Shown: positions 35,059-46,731 of the stretch, in pieces
Position numbering within the stretch: position 1 is the stretch's first letter
How the letters are laid out: each line of letters opens with the position of its first letter
Assembly (NCBI RefSeq): GCF_000512585.2
Contig: NC_089246.1
Span: 1,798,001 to 1,862,000, forward strand
Direction of reading: 5' to 3'
DNA from: Kwoniella bestiolae CBS 10118
Lineage: Eukaryota; Basidiomycota; Tremellomycetes; Tremellales; Cryptococcaceae
Length of the DNA: 64,000 nucleotides
Program-made: the position numbers and the translations under genes
The notes under the pieces: model-generated
The model's database searches: none
Seen by the model: the letters and a program-made list of their open reading frames with translations, nothing else
What the model was told of the DNA's origin: nothing

Positions 35059-35607
35059 ATGTCAATCGAGTATTTCGAATACCTGGATCCATCAGCTTAT
35101 CAAGTCTCCCAACCTGGTAGCAATGAATCTTCGACCCCCCTAGGAGGTCGAGGTCCTGGAGCGTCCGAGCGAAGCAATGCGGATACTCACGATAGGAGCA
35201 GGAGCGGTAGATCCACTTCGTTCTTAGCCCGAGCGAAAGATACCACATTATCGTTCTTCAAGTCTTGTATCGCTAAGCGTCGAGGGAAACCAACTGACAC
35301 AGCAACTTGTCTCGCGACAAGGACAGACGACCCTCCAACATATCAAGAAGCTACCAGAGGCCCTACACCATGGTACGTGGAAAACCCTACATCAAATCTG
35401 GGTATCCCACGAGCACTAAGGCTCGACTGGCCGCCCTTCCTGGGCTTTCCTTCAATATATAATCGACCCGATCCGAGGAGTATGGGCGATGACTCGGCGA
35501 GGGTTTTACGACTTCTCTTGCAAGGTACAAGCTGGAATACTTCTCATATTTCTTTACCGGGACGTGCTGAGCGACTTGAAATATTTAACGACGACGATCC
35601 GGAATGA
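35059..35607 (+). CDS. Orphan single-exon protein with PPxY motif (182 aa)
   Basis: ATG 35059 to TGA 35607, one exon. It has a disordered Ser/Arg/Asp-rich N-terminal third, a basic stretch (FLARAKDTTLSFFKSCIAKR), then DDPPTYQEATRGP and a Pro/Trp-rich C-terminal part. PPTY is a PPxY motif, the ligand of WW domains such as those of Rsp5/Nedd4 ubiquitin ligases and their adaptors. No transmembrane span or arrestin fold is visible. It could be a small adaptor or Rsp5 client; this is inference. No homologue is recognised. Confidence 0.5.
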   Translation: MSIEYFEYLDPSAYQVSQPGSNESSTPLGGRGPGASERSNADTHDRSRSGRSTSFLARAKDTTLSFFKSCIAKRRGKPTDTATCLATRTDDPPTYQEATRGPTPWYVENPTSNLGIPRALRLDWPPFLGFPSIYNRPDPRSMGDDSARVLRLLLQGTSWNTSHISLPGRAERLEIFNDDDPE

Positions 35608-36353
35608 TGTTGGATATGTGCTGTGTGTGTCGTCCAACCTCACTTGCATACTTGTAACCTTCGGAAGCAGATTGATGAGAGACGGAGATACAATTCTTGT
35701 GTGTGTAGATCCGGTCCCGCCTTCTCTCCATGCACCGTATATGTTGAGTCTGCGACTGTCTGACAAATCTATGGCCTGTATGAGCTCTATGTCAATCGAT
35801 TGCATGCATGGAGAATGCAGTCCGAAATAAAGGGATGATCGAAGAGAGGATAGGATAGGAAGGGATGTTCGTGTTCGCAGTCCTGTCAGGTAAGGTAAGG
35901 GGGGGTGCACTAGTGTCCAGCACAGACACATGCGACATTTTCACCATATCAACGAGACCTTGTACATGTATGCCTGTTATGCACACCAATCTAAAGCCTG
36001 CTCTCAATCTGTGGTTGTTTAACGTTGCAGTATAGGTGATAGCGCTGTATGAGGAAGTGCAAAGTGGGGATCAAAGATGGAAGAATGAACAATAAGAGGT
36101 ATCAGAGTGAGTGAAGAGTAGTGTTGATGATTGTTGTTGTTTCCGCCTTACCTGCGCGTGATACTCGTCCTTCACTCGTGTCTTTCTGTTCATATCATAT
36201 CTCACAGCTCATCAATCATAATGTCACCAACGACCATCACACGCTAACGATACATTTACGCACACAACAGATCAATCGATACCCATCTTACCACAACATA
36301 CATACCACTTTTGACATATTCAACCATCCGAGGCAGAGGGTCATCCGCCAAGG
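35608..36353. other. Intergenic region / promoter of the RasGEF gene
   Basis: This is the upstream region of the 36354 gene. The last 150 nt are C/A/T-rich leader-like sequence. No other gene is supported. Confidence 0.5.
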
Positions 36354-39300
36354 ATGACCGATACCACTTCCCGTCCTTTCTCCACTTCTTCCGTCATATC
36401 ACCTTACGCAGCACTAGAAGCTATAGCAGGTACAGACAATGAACTATCAGCATCATCCTACTCCAGTCCATCTCATGCACATCAGAACAAATCAAGAATG
36501 GAAGATCAGCATAGACCTCTCACTCCGTTAGAAGATACGTTGGAAGAATCAGAATCAGATGGTCCGTTCTTGGTCAGAGCCAGGTTCAATTTTGAAGCTA
36601 CCGATCACAGTGCGCTATCATTCAATGCTGGAGATCTGATTCAGGTATTCGCGAGATTAGAGAGCGGTTGGTGGGATGGTATGTTGGATGGTCAGAGAGG
36701 TTGGTTCCCTAGTAACTACGTTGAAGAGATTGGGGAGGAGGATATTAAACAGATAGAACAATTTCAACAGCTCCAACAGGAATCCAATGGTGGATCGCAG
36801 CAGCAGCATACGGAAGAAGACGTATTGAGGATGGACGATGTGCTGAGAGGTGGATGGGGTGATTGGGGTGGTGATACGGGATTGGACCAGTTGGCCAGAG
36901 AGATGTTAGCTGGGGATGACGATGATGCGCTAGATGATGGTAGAGCCTTCTCAGAGGTAGCAAGAAGAAAAAGGGCTCAGGTAGAAGGATTGATGTTTTC
37001 TTCCGAAGCGGATGAATTTGGCATATCGTCGAATAGGAGAAGGGAAGAGACGGACGTTACAATCAGGCCATCAGCAGCATCAACTCATTCCTCCTCGACA
37101 CAGCATCCCCCACCCACCAAAGGGAAGCAAAGGGAGTCAACGCAGGGTGCTTCTCAGGATGCCTGGATACCTTCTATAACGCCTGATGGTCAGGTGAGTA
37201 TTCTTTATCGTCCTCGGGATCAGGCTGGAAATGCTGACAGGTCGTTTCGTAGGTGTACTACCATAATACGCAGACGGGGGAGGATTTATGGGAACTGCCA
37301 ATGGAGGGTATGGGACTAGAAGAGGACGATACTGGATTCTCTCAGAATGACGATGACTTCTTCGCCAAACCATCCCTTACCAATGACCTATCACCTACAT
37401 ACCAATCCACCGATAATGACTTCCGCCCACCCCCCAAAGCATCCGCCGACATACCTTACCCGTGGCTCGCTAAACTCAGCGATGACGGTAGAGAATGGTT
37501 CTACTACAATCGACTGACTGGACAGTCTCGCAAAGATTTGCCAACAAGCAAAGGCGATGCTACATCCATGACGGATATCGGAGTAGGGATGAAGCGACTG
37601 AGTGTAGGATCCAATTCTAGACCTCTCAGAGCTTCAGTGGAATTGCAGAGAAAAGCGGTAGAAGAATGGGAGAAGAAGACTGCGGAAGCTTTGAAAGCTG
37701 TCATTCAACCTGAGAAGAAACCCACCATGGGGTTATTGATGGATAATGTGAACGAATCTTTGAGAGAGATATTTGAAGCTTCAGTAGCTGGATCTGCTGC
37801 GGAGGAAGAAATGTCACGAGCTGAAGATCTAGGGAGTGAAAGTGGGATGATAGCTGCGATGATGAGAGAAGAGAACGCGGTGGAGATGCTGTCTTCAGCG
37901 CACAAAAATACCTTGGCAGCGATCAGACAGTTGTTGAGTTCTTTTGGATACGTCGGACCATTAGATAGGATGGAAGAATTGCCTAGACCAAGCTGGGTGG
38001 GAGACATGACTTTGATAGGAAGTATCGGGTTGTTATCTGCAAACACCCATGCTGCTGTCACTTCGAAACGAATCCCGGAAACCGGATTATCGATCTGGGC
38101 AGAAGTAATGCGATCGGCCTCGAAAGTTAAAGATGTGATTGCCAACTTCCCAAATACAGCTTTGGCAGGTACGATCCAACCTTCCGGAATAGACGGTGCG
38201 GAGGGATCAAGGATAAATGCTTGGTTAGGCTTTGATGTGATTGGTGAACCGTTAAATGGGAAATGGGGATTCGGAAGGACCGAAAGGAACGAGAGTGAAC
38301 TGCAGGTACTGGAACAGAATTCAGTGATACAATGTCAACGGCTGAAGAATGATTTCGATACTGCTCTGAGGAATATCACTTCCACACCGGAGAATGGTTT
38401 GATGGACTTGATCAGACTATCGACGAAATTCCTGGAGATGATGGGCTCGCTGGATATTGCCAGTGTGATCGATGTGGATGGGGATAGCGGGGATCTAGGA
38501 AATGGGATAAGATCGAGAGAAGACGATCTTAGGGAATATGAACATCTCGTTGATCAAGCCCGTCAAGCTATAACCGATCTGGATAATTCCTCTAAACAAA
38601 TCACCCAAACTTCCATCCAACTGCTATACAAGATCGATTCTCCCTTGGAAGGTCTTCGATCCATCATCGAATTACTCTCTGTAGGAATGACGACAGCGTT
38701 CAGATCGTTACCCACACTGCTAATCATCTCAGGCGAACAGATAGCAGCAGTAGACCAGGGGTTGATAAGGGGTCAAATTGGAATCAGATCATTCAAACAC
38801 CATCAATCTCGTAGACAATCATCCATCACCGGCCGACCAATCTCCATGATCTCTTCAACCTCCCGAACAAGCTTTAGTGGCGCTGGAAGTTCTTCTAGAA
38901 GGCACAAAGTGAGGGGCTTGGAGGAAGAATTCTTAGATGCGGATGACTATGGGGAAATGAGGGATCAACCTGCTCAGATGCCTCAGACTTCGGCTTCGGC
39001 AAGTACCACTAGTCTAGCGCCTCAGAGGAGTCGGACGAGCAGTACCACGAGTCTGGCATATCAACAGACGGAGAGTGATAGTGGGAGTCAGAAGGGGAAT
39101 AGGACGAGTATATTGAAGGCTTTCAGGAGGAATAGAGCGGATAGTGATGCGGATGGTGAGTTGTGGTCTTTGCTCCCTGCCCTTATCTCGGACATACAGG
39201 TACTCGTACACCGAAGAAATTATCGTCATAAGCTCACGATTCATGAATTTCTAGGCCGCGGTACCCAACGAAACAAAACTCCAAGCAAGAAACTTGCTAA

Positions 39301-41249
39301 ACTCCTGGGAGAGGATATGTCGCAATTACCTATCAACGCTAGTGTTCCTCCACCTGCACCTCCTGAAACACCTTGGTATCTGTTGGACGACTTTGTTCCT
39401 GGAGAGATCATCTTTGATGACAAGGGTGGTGTAAAAGCTGGATCCTTGAGAGCGTTGGTTGTGCGATTGACTCAGCATAGTTCGACGGGTGAGTTCAGTC
39501 GTGCTTCGATGTACAGTCTTTCTTTCGGCAGCTCTCTCAACTCTAAAGCGTTTCATTGGCATGTACGGCTGGACTAACTGTGGTCATCATAGATACACCG
39601 TTTTTCCAAGCATTCCTCCTCACCTTCCGGTCCTTCACCAACGCCCACGAGCTATTCGATCATCTGGTCGAACGGTACAATATCTCTCAACCCGATGGGC
39701 TGAATATCGAGCAATCCCAAGAATGGAAAGTGAAAAAGCAAGCTCCGATAAGATTGAGAGTTGCCAATGCTCTTAGAACATGGTTGGAAAGACATTATAT
39801 CGAACAAACCGATAATGAAGTCCTAGACAGGATGGAGGAATTCGCGAATACTACGTTGCTCGCGAACGGAAGCGAGTTGATGAGTAAACAGCTATTGACA
39901 CTTGTTGGGAAGAGGGTGAGTGTTTACTTTCATAACCGGATCTTTCAAATGTCATCATAAAGCACCTCCAGTCGCCTTTTCTTATCGAGGTGCTTGTATA
40001 CTGATGTTATTTGACATGCGTAGCGCCAAGGAGAGCCCGAACAAACTAGAGGATCAGCCTCAGGTTCCCTCTTATCTCCCCCCGCCCCACTTCTACCAAG
40101 AGTAACAGGCCGACAACTCCGTCTAACCGACGTCTCACCCTTGGAAATCGCTCGTCAATTGACGATAGTCGAATTCATCCATTTCCAACGTATCAAGCCT
40201 TCTGAATGCCTCAACAGAGCGTGGGCAGATGAAAATACGGGGTCAATCAATGCACCGAATGTACGGAATGTCATCCTTACTGCGAATAGGATGGCTGGAT
40301 GGGTAGCCCTGCATATACTTAGCTCGAAGGATGTTAGACAGAGGGCGACGGCTATGAAGATTTTGATACAGGTGGCTGTGGTGAGTTTTGTATTGTGACT
40401 CTTCCCGCTCCCATCCCTGTTGGGATTGAGCTCGAAATAGATGTTTCATAGTCTATCGCGGCCAACGACCAAAGCTGATAACTCATTCTTGATTTGTTAG
40501 GAATGCCGCAATCTCAACAATTTCTCATCGATGGCAGGTATAGTAGCTGGTCTGAACTCTGCTCCCATCACCCGTCTGAAAAGGACGAAGGAGCTGTTAA
40601 GCGCCAAAACACAAAGTATGAAATCGGATCTGGATAAGACGTTGGATTCGACCAAGAATTTTGCGAATTACAGGGATATGTTGAAGACCATCAATCCGCC
40701 TTGTGTACCGTTCTTTGGTGAGTGATGACCTCATAACCACATCACGAAACCAAAATCAATAGCTGACAGGAACTGAATCAACTGTATCATACAGGATTTT
40801 ACCTCTCCGCATTAACGTTCATCGAAGACGGGAACAAGAACTTCATCCAACCTGGAGGGCCCAATTCGAACATACCAGGCGGTCCCATCAAAGGCCTAAC
40901 AAACTCCAATTCATCTTCTCCCCTAAGCGCCTCAAACAACTTCACCAAACCACTCCAATCTTCCACTTCGTCAAATTCTAACTCCACCACCACCAATGGC
41001 ACAGGGCACCAACAACCTCTCATCAACTTCTTCAAGCGAGCACTGAACGCGGAGATTCTGAGGGATATAGCGCAGTACCAATCTCAGCCTTATAACCTCG
41101 CGAGATGCAAGCCCGTGCTGGAATGGATCATGCGTGGGTTGGACGAGGTTGAGAAAGGAGGTGATCTTTATGAAGTTTCTCAGGCGTTGGAACCGAGGGA
41201 GAAGGAGGAGGAAAGGATAACGAGGATGTTACATGATAGTGTAGGTTGA
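36354..41249 (+). CDS. CDC25: Ras guanine-nucleotide exchange factor (CDC25-like) with SH3 and WW domains
   Basis: Exons: 36354..37193, 37253..39155, 39255..39488, 39593..39915, 40024..40380, 40501..40717, 40795..41249; 1442 aa. It activates Ras by GDP release at the membrane. An SH3 domain lies at about residues 70-126 (FLVRARFNFEATDHSALSF, GWWDGMLDGQRGWFPSNYVE). WW-like domains lie at about 270-300 (DGQVYYHNTQTGEDLWELP) and about 345-375 (DDGREWFYYNRLTGQSRKDLP). A long helical/Ser-rich middle follows. The C-terminus has the RasGEF-N domain (LRALVVRLTQHSS, DTPFFQAFLLTFRSF) and the catalytic CDC25 domain (DVSPLEIARQLTIVEFIHF, RNVILTANRMAGWVALHIL, INFFKRALNAEILRDIAQYQ). A Ser/Asn/Gly-rich insert interrupts the catalytic domain near residue 1320. 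The intron 39156..39254 is 99 nt without stops, so it could also be read through. Confidence 0.92.
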
Positions 41250-41798
41250 TCCTTCTATTGAATATACAGGTGTGTTTGGGAGATCAGATTACCCCTTCTT
41301 CGCTGTTTGGCACACACTCGACGTGCTGAGACGACCGCCCTATCATATCATATCATATCTTGACGATCGCGATGCATCATGACACGGTTTGAGTACCTTA
41401 TCTAACCTGACATGTCGTGTCACAGGGTTTCATATAGGCTTCAATTCAATACAAACAGCTGAAATATCACGACCGCTTGGCAAAACTGCGAAACGATGGA
41501 TGGGGTTATGCTTAATCGATGAATGGTGTTTTAGACAAAAGACAGGGCGAGGCGCATGTGTATATAGTTGGAAGGATATTCCCTTTGAAAGGGTCCCTTG
41601 GTGGATAGTGGATGTGACTCGTACTTGTCGGATATAGGTAAACTATATAATGTGAATAATGTATTTATCTATGTTTTGCTTTCTGTCGTGTCAGTTCCCT
41701 TTGGGTGAATATCCAATAACACGATCATTCATCATTATATGTGTATATTGATGACCAAGATCTACAAGAAATGTTGAATAGGTGTTACAACACAAGAA
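41250..41798. other. Convergent intergenic region
   Basis: This is space between the RasGEF (+) and SPT8 (-) 3' ends. It holds a short TATCA repeat near 41341-41360 and an isolated 82-codon frame (41389..41637) that I do not accept as a gene. Confidence 0.5.
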
Positions 41799-44593
41799 CT
41801 ACCACTTCACCTCATGGATCAACACCACTTTTGTAGATTCACCTTGCCACCCTCTATCCCCCGAGGCTGTAATCAAGAATCTACTCGTTGGATCGACGAC
41901 TACGAGAGGGAACGACACGCAATTAACAACACGTAATTAGCAAAATGTTAGATCCTTTCCCTTGGGTATGTGTGCGACTCACTCATACTGGATATGGTCC
42001 CACCATGATGCCCCGCTATGATCTTGAAAGGCGGCTTCGAGCTTTTCTTCCTCATGTTCTCCTCTTGGTCGAAGAATTCAGCGGTATTCCATAATCGTAT
42101 ATTATCTTGTGACGCGCTATATCCAGATATTGCCAATCATCAGAATCAACAATCGCATTCGCACTGACACTTGATCCAATAGTTCGACAGGATAGATGAT
42201 TCAACTCACGTAGCTATATGATTGCCCCCCGGAAAGGCTACCAGACAACTGATAGGACCTGATTCCGCCGGTGTCCGTAATGTCCTTAACAAGTTGGGCG
42301 AGGAGGCAGAAGAGGACCGCCTGACGTCCCACACGTCGATCGTCCCGTTACGCCGTCCTGCTAACACTTGAGTCCCGTTGGCTGACCAGCATGCCTATAT
42401 ACATTTCATCAGCATCGTTGACTCCAATTCCCCTCCCCGTTCACGTGACTGTTGAAGCACCACTCACAGACATGCACCACGGCGGAGCTCTCTCCCCAGG
42501 CATCAATCTGCCCACTCCCACACCTGTACCCTCGTTGGGAGGTACTCTCCGATCTATTAACACCACCTGACCGTCCATCGAACTGGTCAACAAGACATCA
42601 TCTGAGAAAGCCTTGTAAGACGTCTGGCTAAGTAAGGGAATATGAGCAGCAGCCTGACGTGAGCTTGACGGTCCAGCTGAGGAGGGAACAAAGAGCGGTG
42701 CAGCCCCCGTGGATGAGGTTGCGGGAGTGGGTTGTTCAGAGACTAATGGTGGAGGAGGTTTTGGTTGACCAGGTAAAGCTAATCCCAGTCCTTTTGGCTT
42801 TTGTACAGGTGGAGTTGGGGTCACATCGTGCAAGGGTGTCGGAGCCTTGGAGGGGATGATAGATGGTGGGACAGTCTCGCCTTCACCATCGAGGTCATCG
42901 TCTCCGCCAAATAATGAATCCATAGAGGGAGATTTAGCTTCTGACATCTCGACGTCATCCCCCCCATTCCCGTTATCTGTCTTTTCTGTCTGACCGGGTT
43001 TTGATTCTGCAACGTTGGCAGATTCAGCATCCCCGTCCACCGGCAGAGCATCTTCAGCAGCTTGCTCATCTTCTTTCTCCTTCTTATCCGTGTCTTCATC
43101 GCCCTTGTTCTTGTCGTTATCGAAGAAATCAGGTCCCATCGATACTGAGATGTTCTCCTTAGTGGTGATGTCTCCGTCGTCTTCTTCGTCATCAGGCTGC
43201 CGGCGGGGTGAAGGTGTCGGTGAGGCTGGAAGGGTATATGGTCTGAGAGATAGCGATGAGAGTTGTGCGCCGTGTGTGGGATATGTTCGGACGACTTGAC
43301 CTGTGTTCAAATCCCATTCCTATGTAGATTATGAGTACCGATGATATGATTGTCAAAATAAGAGATAGACTTACCCGAACGGTTCCATCCCAAGAACCAC
43401 TCAACAGACCTTTCTCGTTTGGTAGGAGTGACAAACACGATACTACATTCGTATGACCTTTCAAGGAGTGTATAAGATGACCAGGGGCATGCCGCAGCGT
43501 ATACAGGTTGATAGGGCCAGACTGAGATTTCCACCGATATGATGTAAGCTGTAATCCATAGGAGAAGGAGACTTCAGCTTACCTGTGTCCCAGTCAACGC
43601 GAACAGTCCATCCCCCTCACAGGCCATACTATACACCGGTTCCGCCCTCTTACCCACCGATCCACCATTTATACCTTCCACTTCGTTCGCCCACCATCCT
43701 CTTCCTACTCCAGCTTTGTTGATGGTTTCTCCCAACCCGACGACACTCCGCTGTTGGGCAGTCATCATCTGACCTCCATTCACGCTGCCCCATAAATCGT
43801 ATGCTCGCACATGTCCATCCTGACTTCCTGCCAAGAGGTATGAGAGGCACGAGGTAGATGCGAGCGAGTGAACAGGGGAGGGTAAGGGGATGCCGACTAT
43901 AGCTTCGATAGAGAGGGATTTAGGAGAGGTGGTGAAAGATGGGATGAAGAAGCTGCGCCGTATTTTGTGGGGTGGTTGTGGAAGGTCTTCCTCTGGAACA
44001 GGCTTCAGAGATGGTGATCTGGACCTCTTCGCTGAGACTATGATAGAGGATATCAGTATGACGTCTGGGAGAGAAGGCAAGTCATGGTAAACACCACATA
44101 CGAGCTTCTTCATCCCCTCCGACCATCACTATATCACCATCTTCCCCTTCCGCTTGTCCTTCTCTATCCCCTTCCGCTTCATCTTCCGTACTTGCATCTT
44201 CATTCTGTTCATCATCCTCTTCCTCGTCATCATTCTCCTCCGCATCTTCATCTTCTTCATTATCGCCCTCATCGTCATCGTCCTCGTCCTCGTCTTCGTT
44301 ATCATCGGCATCATCGTCTGCCTCGGAGACATCTTCGTCTGACCCGTCTCTGCAGAACAGCATCATTCAGCATGCATCACGCAGAGAGGTACATTGGTGA
44401 TACTCACCCCATACCGTCATCGTTTTCATCATCATCTCCTTCCCCATTGACACCATTTATGCCTTCATCCTGAAATCAAGACATACAGAAGTCAGTTGTT
44501 CGCTCGCAAGCTACAACCAGTCGTCCAACTCACATCTTCCTCCTCTTCGTTATCGTAGTACTCGTCTTCCTCATCTTCATCGTAAGCTGCCAT
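41799..44593 (-). CDS. SPT8: SPT8, WD-repeat subunit of SAGA
   Basis: Nine exons from 44593 down: 44534..44593, 44408..44469, 44102..44349, 43583..44037, 43375..43548, 42468..43319, 42210..42394, 41983..42116, 41799..41899; 756 aa. SPT8 contacts TBP in the SAGA coactivator. The first about 120 aa are almost all Asp/Glu, as in yeast Spt8. Then come WD40 repeats: LAGSQDGHVRAYDLWG, LKGHTNVVSCLSLL, LLSGSWDGTVREWDLNTG, LTSSMDGQVVLIDRR, LAGRRNGTIDVWDVRR and ATASQDNIRLWNTAEF. The C-terminal block VDPTSRFLITASGDRGW...VLIHEVKW is diagnostic. An acidic, Pro-rich loop of about 170 aa lies inside the propeller. It is head-to-head with VMA8 over 252 bp. Confidence 0.92.
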
Positions 44594-44845
44594 TGTTCAA
44601 GATACTACACATATATTATATGCAAGGTAAAGTTGCAAATATGAAGAGGAAAAACAAGAAATATCACCAGCTATATAAATAAGGTTGAAATCTCAAAGTG
44701 GAGGGGGGGAAATGAACCACCACAACGACATTCAACTACTGAATCACATCCCACTCTCCATTCTTCCTTTCTTTCTTCCACATCGTATACATACATACAC
44801 ATCATCTCACCACCCATCCATCTACAGCAAGAATAGAAGCACAAG
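44594..44845. promoter_or_regulatory. Bidirectional promoter SPT8 / VMA8
   Basis: Only 252 bp separate the ATGs of SPT8 (-) and VMA8 (+). It must serve both genes. C/T-rich leader sequence precedes VMA8. Confidence 0.6.
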
Positions 44846-46026
44846 ATGTCAGGTGCAGGTCCGAGAGAATCAGTCTTGTGAGTGAATGTGCGACGATGTT
44901 TAATTGGATGAATCCCCACTGATGTCATTATCACTCACAGCCCGACACGTATGAACCTAACCTTGACCAAAGGTCGGTTGAAGGGTGCTCAGACTGGACA
45001 CTCGCTGCTCGCAAAGAAACGAGATGCTCTTACAACCAGATTCAGAACCATCTTGAGAAAGGTCGACGAGGTATGTACTGCTGACGTCGTTGAATGTAGA
45101 CGCACGGTGCTGATGCCTGTGGGTCATAGGCCAAACGACTGATGGGAAGAGTACTTCAACTCGCCTCTTTCTCCCTGGCTGAAGTCACCTACACTGCTGG
45201 TGATATTGGATATCAAGTGCAGGAGTCAGTCAAGAAGGCGAGTTATACCGTTCAGGCTAGACAGGAGAACGTTAGTGGTGTCGTATTACCTGCTTTTGAC
45301 GGTGTGAGAAGTAAGGATGCTAGTGGTGAGTACACCGAGATATGCACACATCCGCATCATGAGTATCATCACATGGACTGATGAACGGTGTAACATGTCC
45401 AGATTTCAATCTCACTGGTTTGAGTAGAGGTGGTCAACAGATTCAGAAATGCAGAGATACATACGTGAAAGCTGTGGGAACATTGGTGGAGCTGGCTTCC
45501 TTACAAGTGAGTGCAACCTTGCTACTGCTGTACATCCGTCCGAGCATAGAAGGACTCCGGAAGACGCCGCTGACGTTGCGTGAAGACCGCCTTCACCATC
45601 CTTGACGAAGTCATCAGAGCTACCAACCGACGAGTCAACGCTATCGAACACGTCGTTATTCCTCGTTTGGACAATACCATCAAATACATCAACTCGGAGT
45701 TAGACGAAATGGATCGGTGAGATTTCTTGTCGCAGCTCTTTCAAGACCGCTATCATTCCAGAGACTCCCTTAACTGGCCGCACAGATATGCGCGCTACTG
45801 ATCGCTTACATGCCGTCCTGTTTGCAGAGAGGAGTTCTTCCGATTGAAGAAGGTTCAAGGTAAGAAGAAACGAGATGCCGAGAAAGCCAACGAATCCCGA
45901 CAAGCTCAAAATGCAGAGTTCACAGAACGAGGTGGAGAACTTCACAGAGATGAGGGTATCGGTGGTGGAGAAGCTGGTGGGGCTGATATGTTGGATGAAG
46001 GTAAAGACGATGATGTTATTTTCTAG
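44846..46026 (+). CDS. VMA8: V-type ATPase subunit D (Vma8)
   Basis: Six exons: 44846..44877, 44941..45070, 45130..45325, 45403..45506, 45586..45716, 45828..46026; 263 aa. Subunit D is the central rotor stalk of the V1 sector that couples ATP hydrolysis to proton pumping in vacuoles and Golgi. Marks: [44 protein letters not shown], and the C-terminal helix [47 protein letters not shown]. Length agrees with the family (about 256 aa). The C-terminal tail is acidic. Confidence 0.96.
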
Positions 46027-46053
46027 ATATGTGAGTGTATACAGAACCACTTC

Positions 46054-46484
46054 TTACATGAATGGCGGAATGATCAAGCTGACAACGATCAAAGGTATGG
46101 TCATGTATCGTTGTTCAGTCTCTTGGCCGCTGCACGTTCGAAACATCGTGGAATAATAATGACTACTTCTGTAGCTGAAAGGGTGGCTCCTCGGACCTGC
46201 CTATGATTCACTAAGCGAGCCAGCAAATCAAGATGTACTACCTTGTGGAGCCTTACCTGTCGGAGCAACGGCTGGAATCGGAGTCTCGATCCCATTGTGG
46301 CCGACACTATAATATCATATGGAAACTCCCAATTCCTCTCATTATACGAGGTGACCGTCGCATCAATTTCTTCTTTGAAGGCCTCCTTCTGTGACTCGGT
46401 CTCGGTAAAGGCCCAGATTGATTTATCATTGTGCCACTCAGTCGTCTCACTGAGTCCTACAGCCAAGGGACAAGAACGCACCAT
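46054..46484 (-). CDS. Small unrecognised gene, possible third copy of the 46.7-48.1 kb domain
   Basis: Two exons: 46257..46484 (ATG) and 46054..46200 (TAA), joined in phase 0 by a 56-nt intron (GTAAGG donor, ATAG acceptor); 124 aa. The reading KSIWAFTETESQKEAFKEEI, a helix, then WEFPYDIIVSATMGSR recalls the pattern of both halves of the neighbouring gene, where a helix is followed by FPGVEIDATFQSR or YPEIEITHCHETR. Its second exon ends with a hydrophobic strand (MTIPLIVVSLIIPPF), and HFYIPLF occurs at a comparable place next door. The 3' end lies 28 bp from the convergent VMA8 stop. I do not recognise a known family; the first exon is better supported than the second. Confidence 0.45.
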
Positions 46485-46731
46485 CCAGTAGCTTTGTGCC
46501 AGATACACTCGAGTCCATTTACAATTGCATCAAACCAAATCAACACACGATGATCATCTACAGAAGGAAAGTTATCTAGATCACGACCATTGCTAAGCGA
46601 TCACAACAGTCGACTAAATAGCAGCAGTACATCAAGCGGAAATCTGCCACTGACATCTCTAAACGAAGTTTCCATGTCCAAATCGGTCAAGGCAGATTCT
46701 ACGAAGTGATGACTTGATCGTTCCAATAGGT

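Noticed and set aside
39156..39199. A 44-nt intron ending at CATACAG inside the RasGEF gene
   Set aside because: It shifts into a frame with stops; the 99-nt version to 39254, or read-through, keeps phase.
41389..41637. 82-codon plus-strand frame after the RasGEF gene
   Set aside because: It is isolated and starts in AT-rich 3' DNA. It may be untranslated sequence, and nothing supports it as a gene.
44084..44473. 129-codon plus-strand frame rich in Leu/His/Pro
   Set aside because: It is the mirror of the Asp/Glu-rich start of SPT8 on the other strand.
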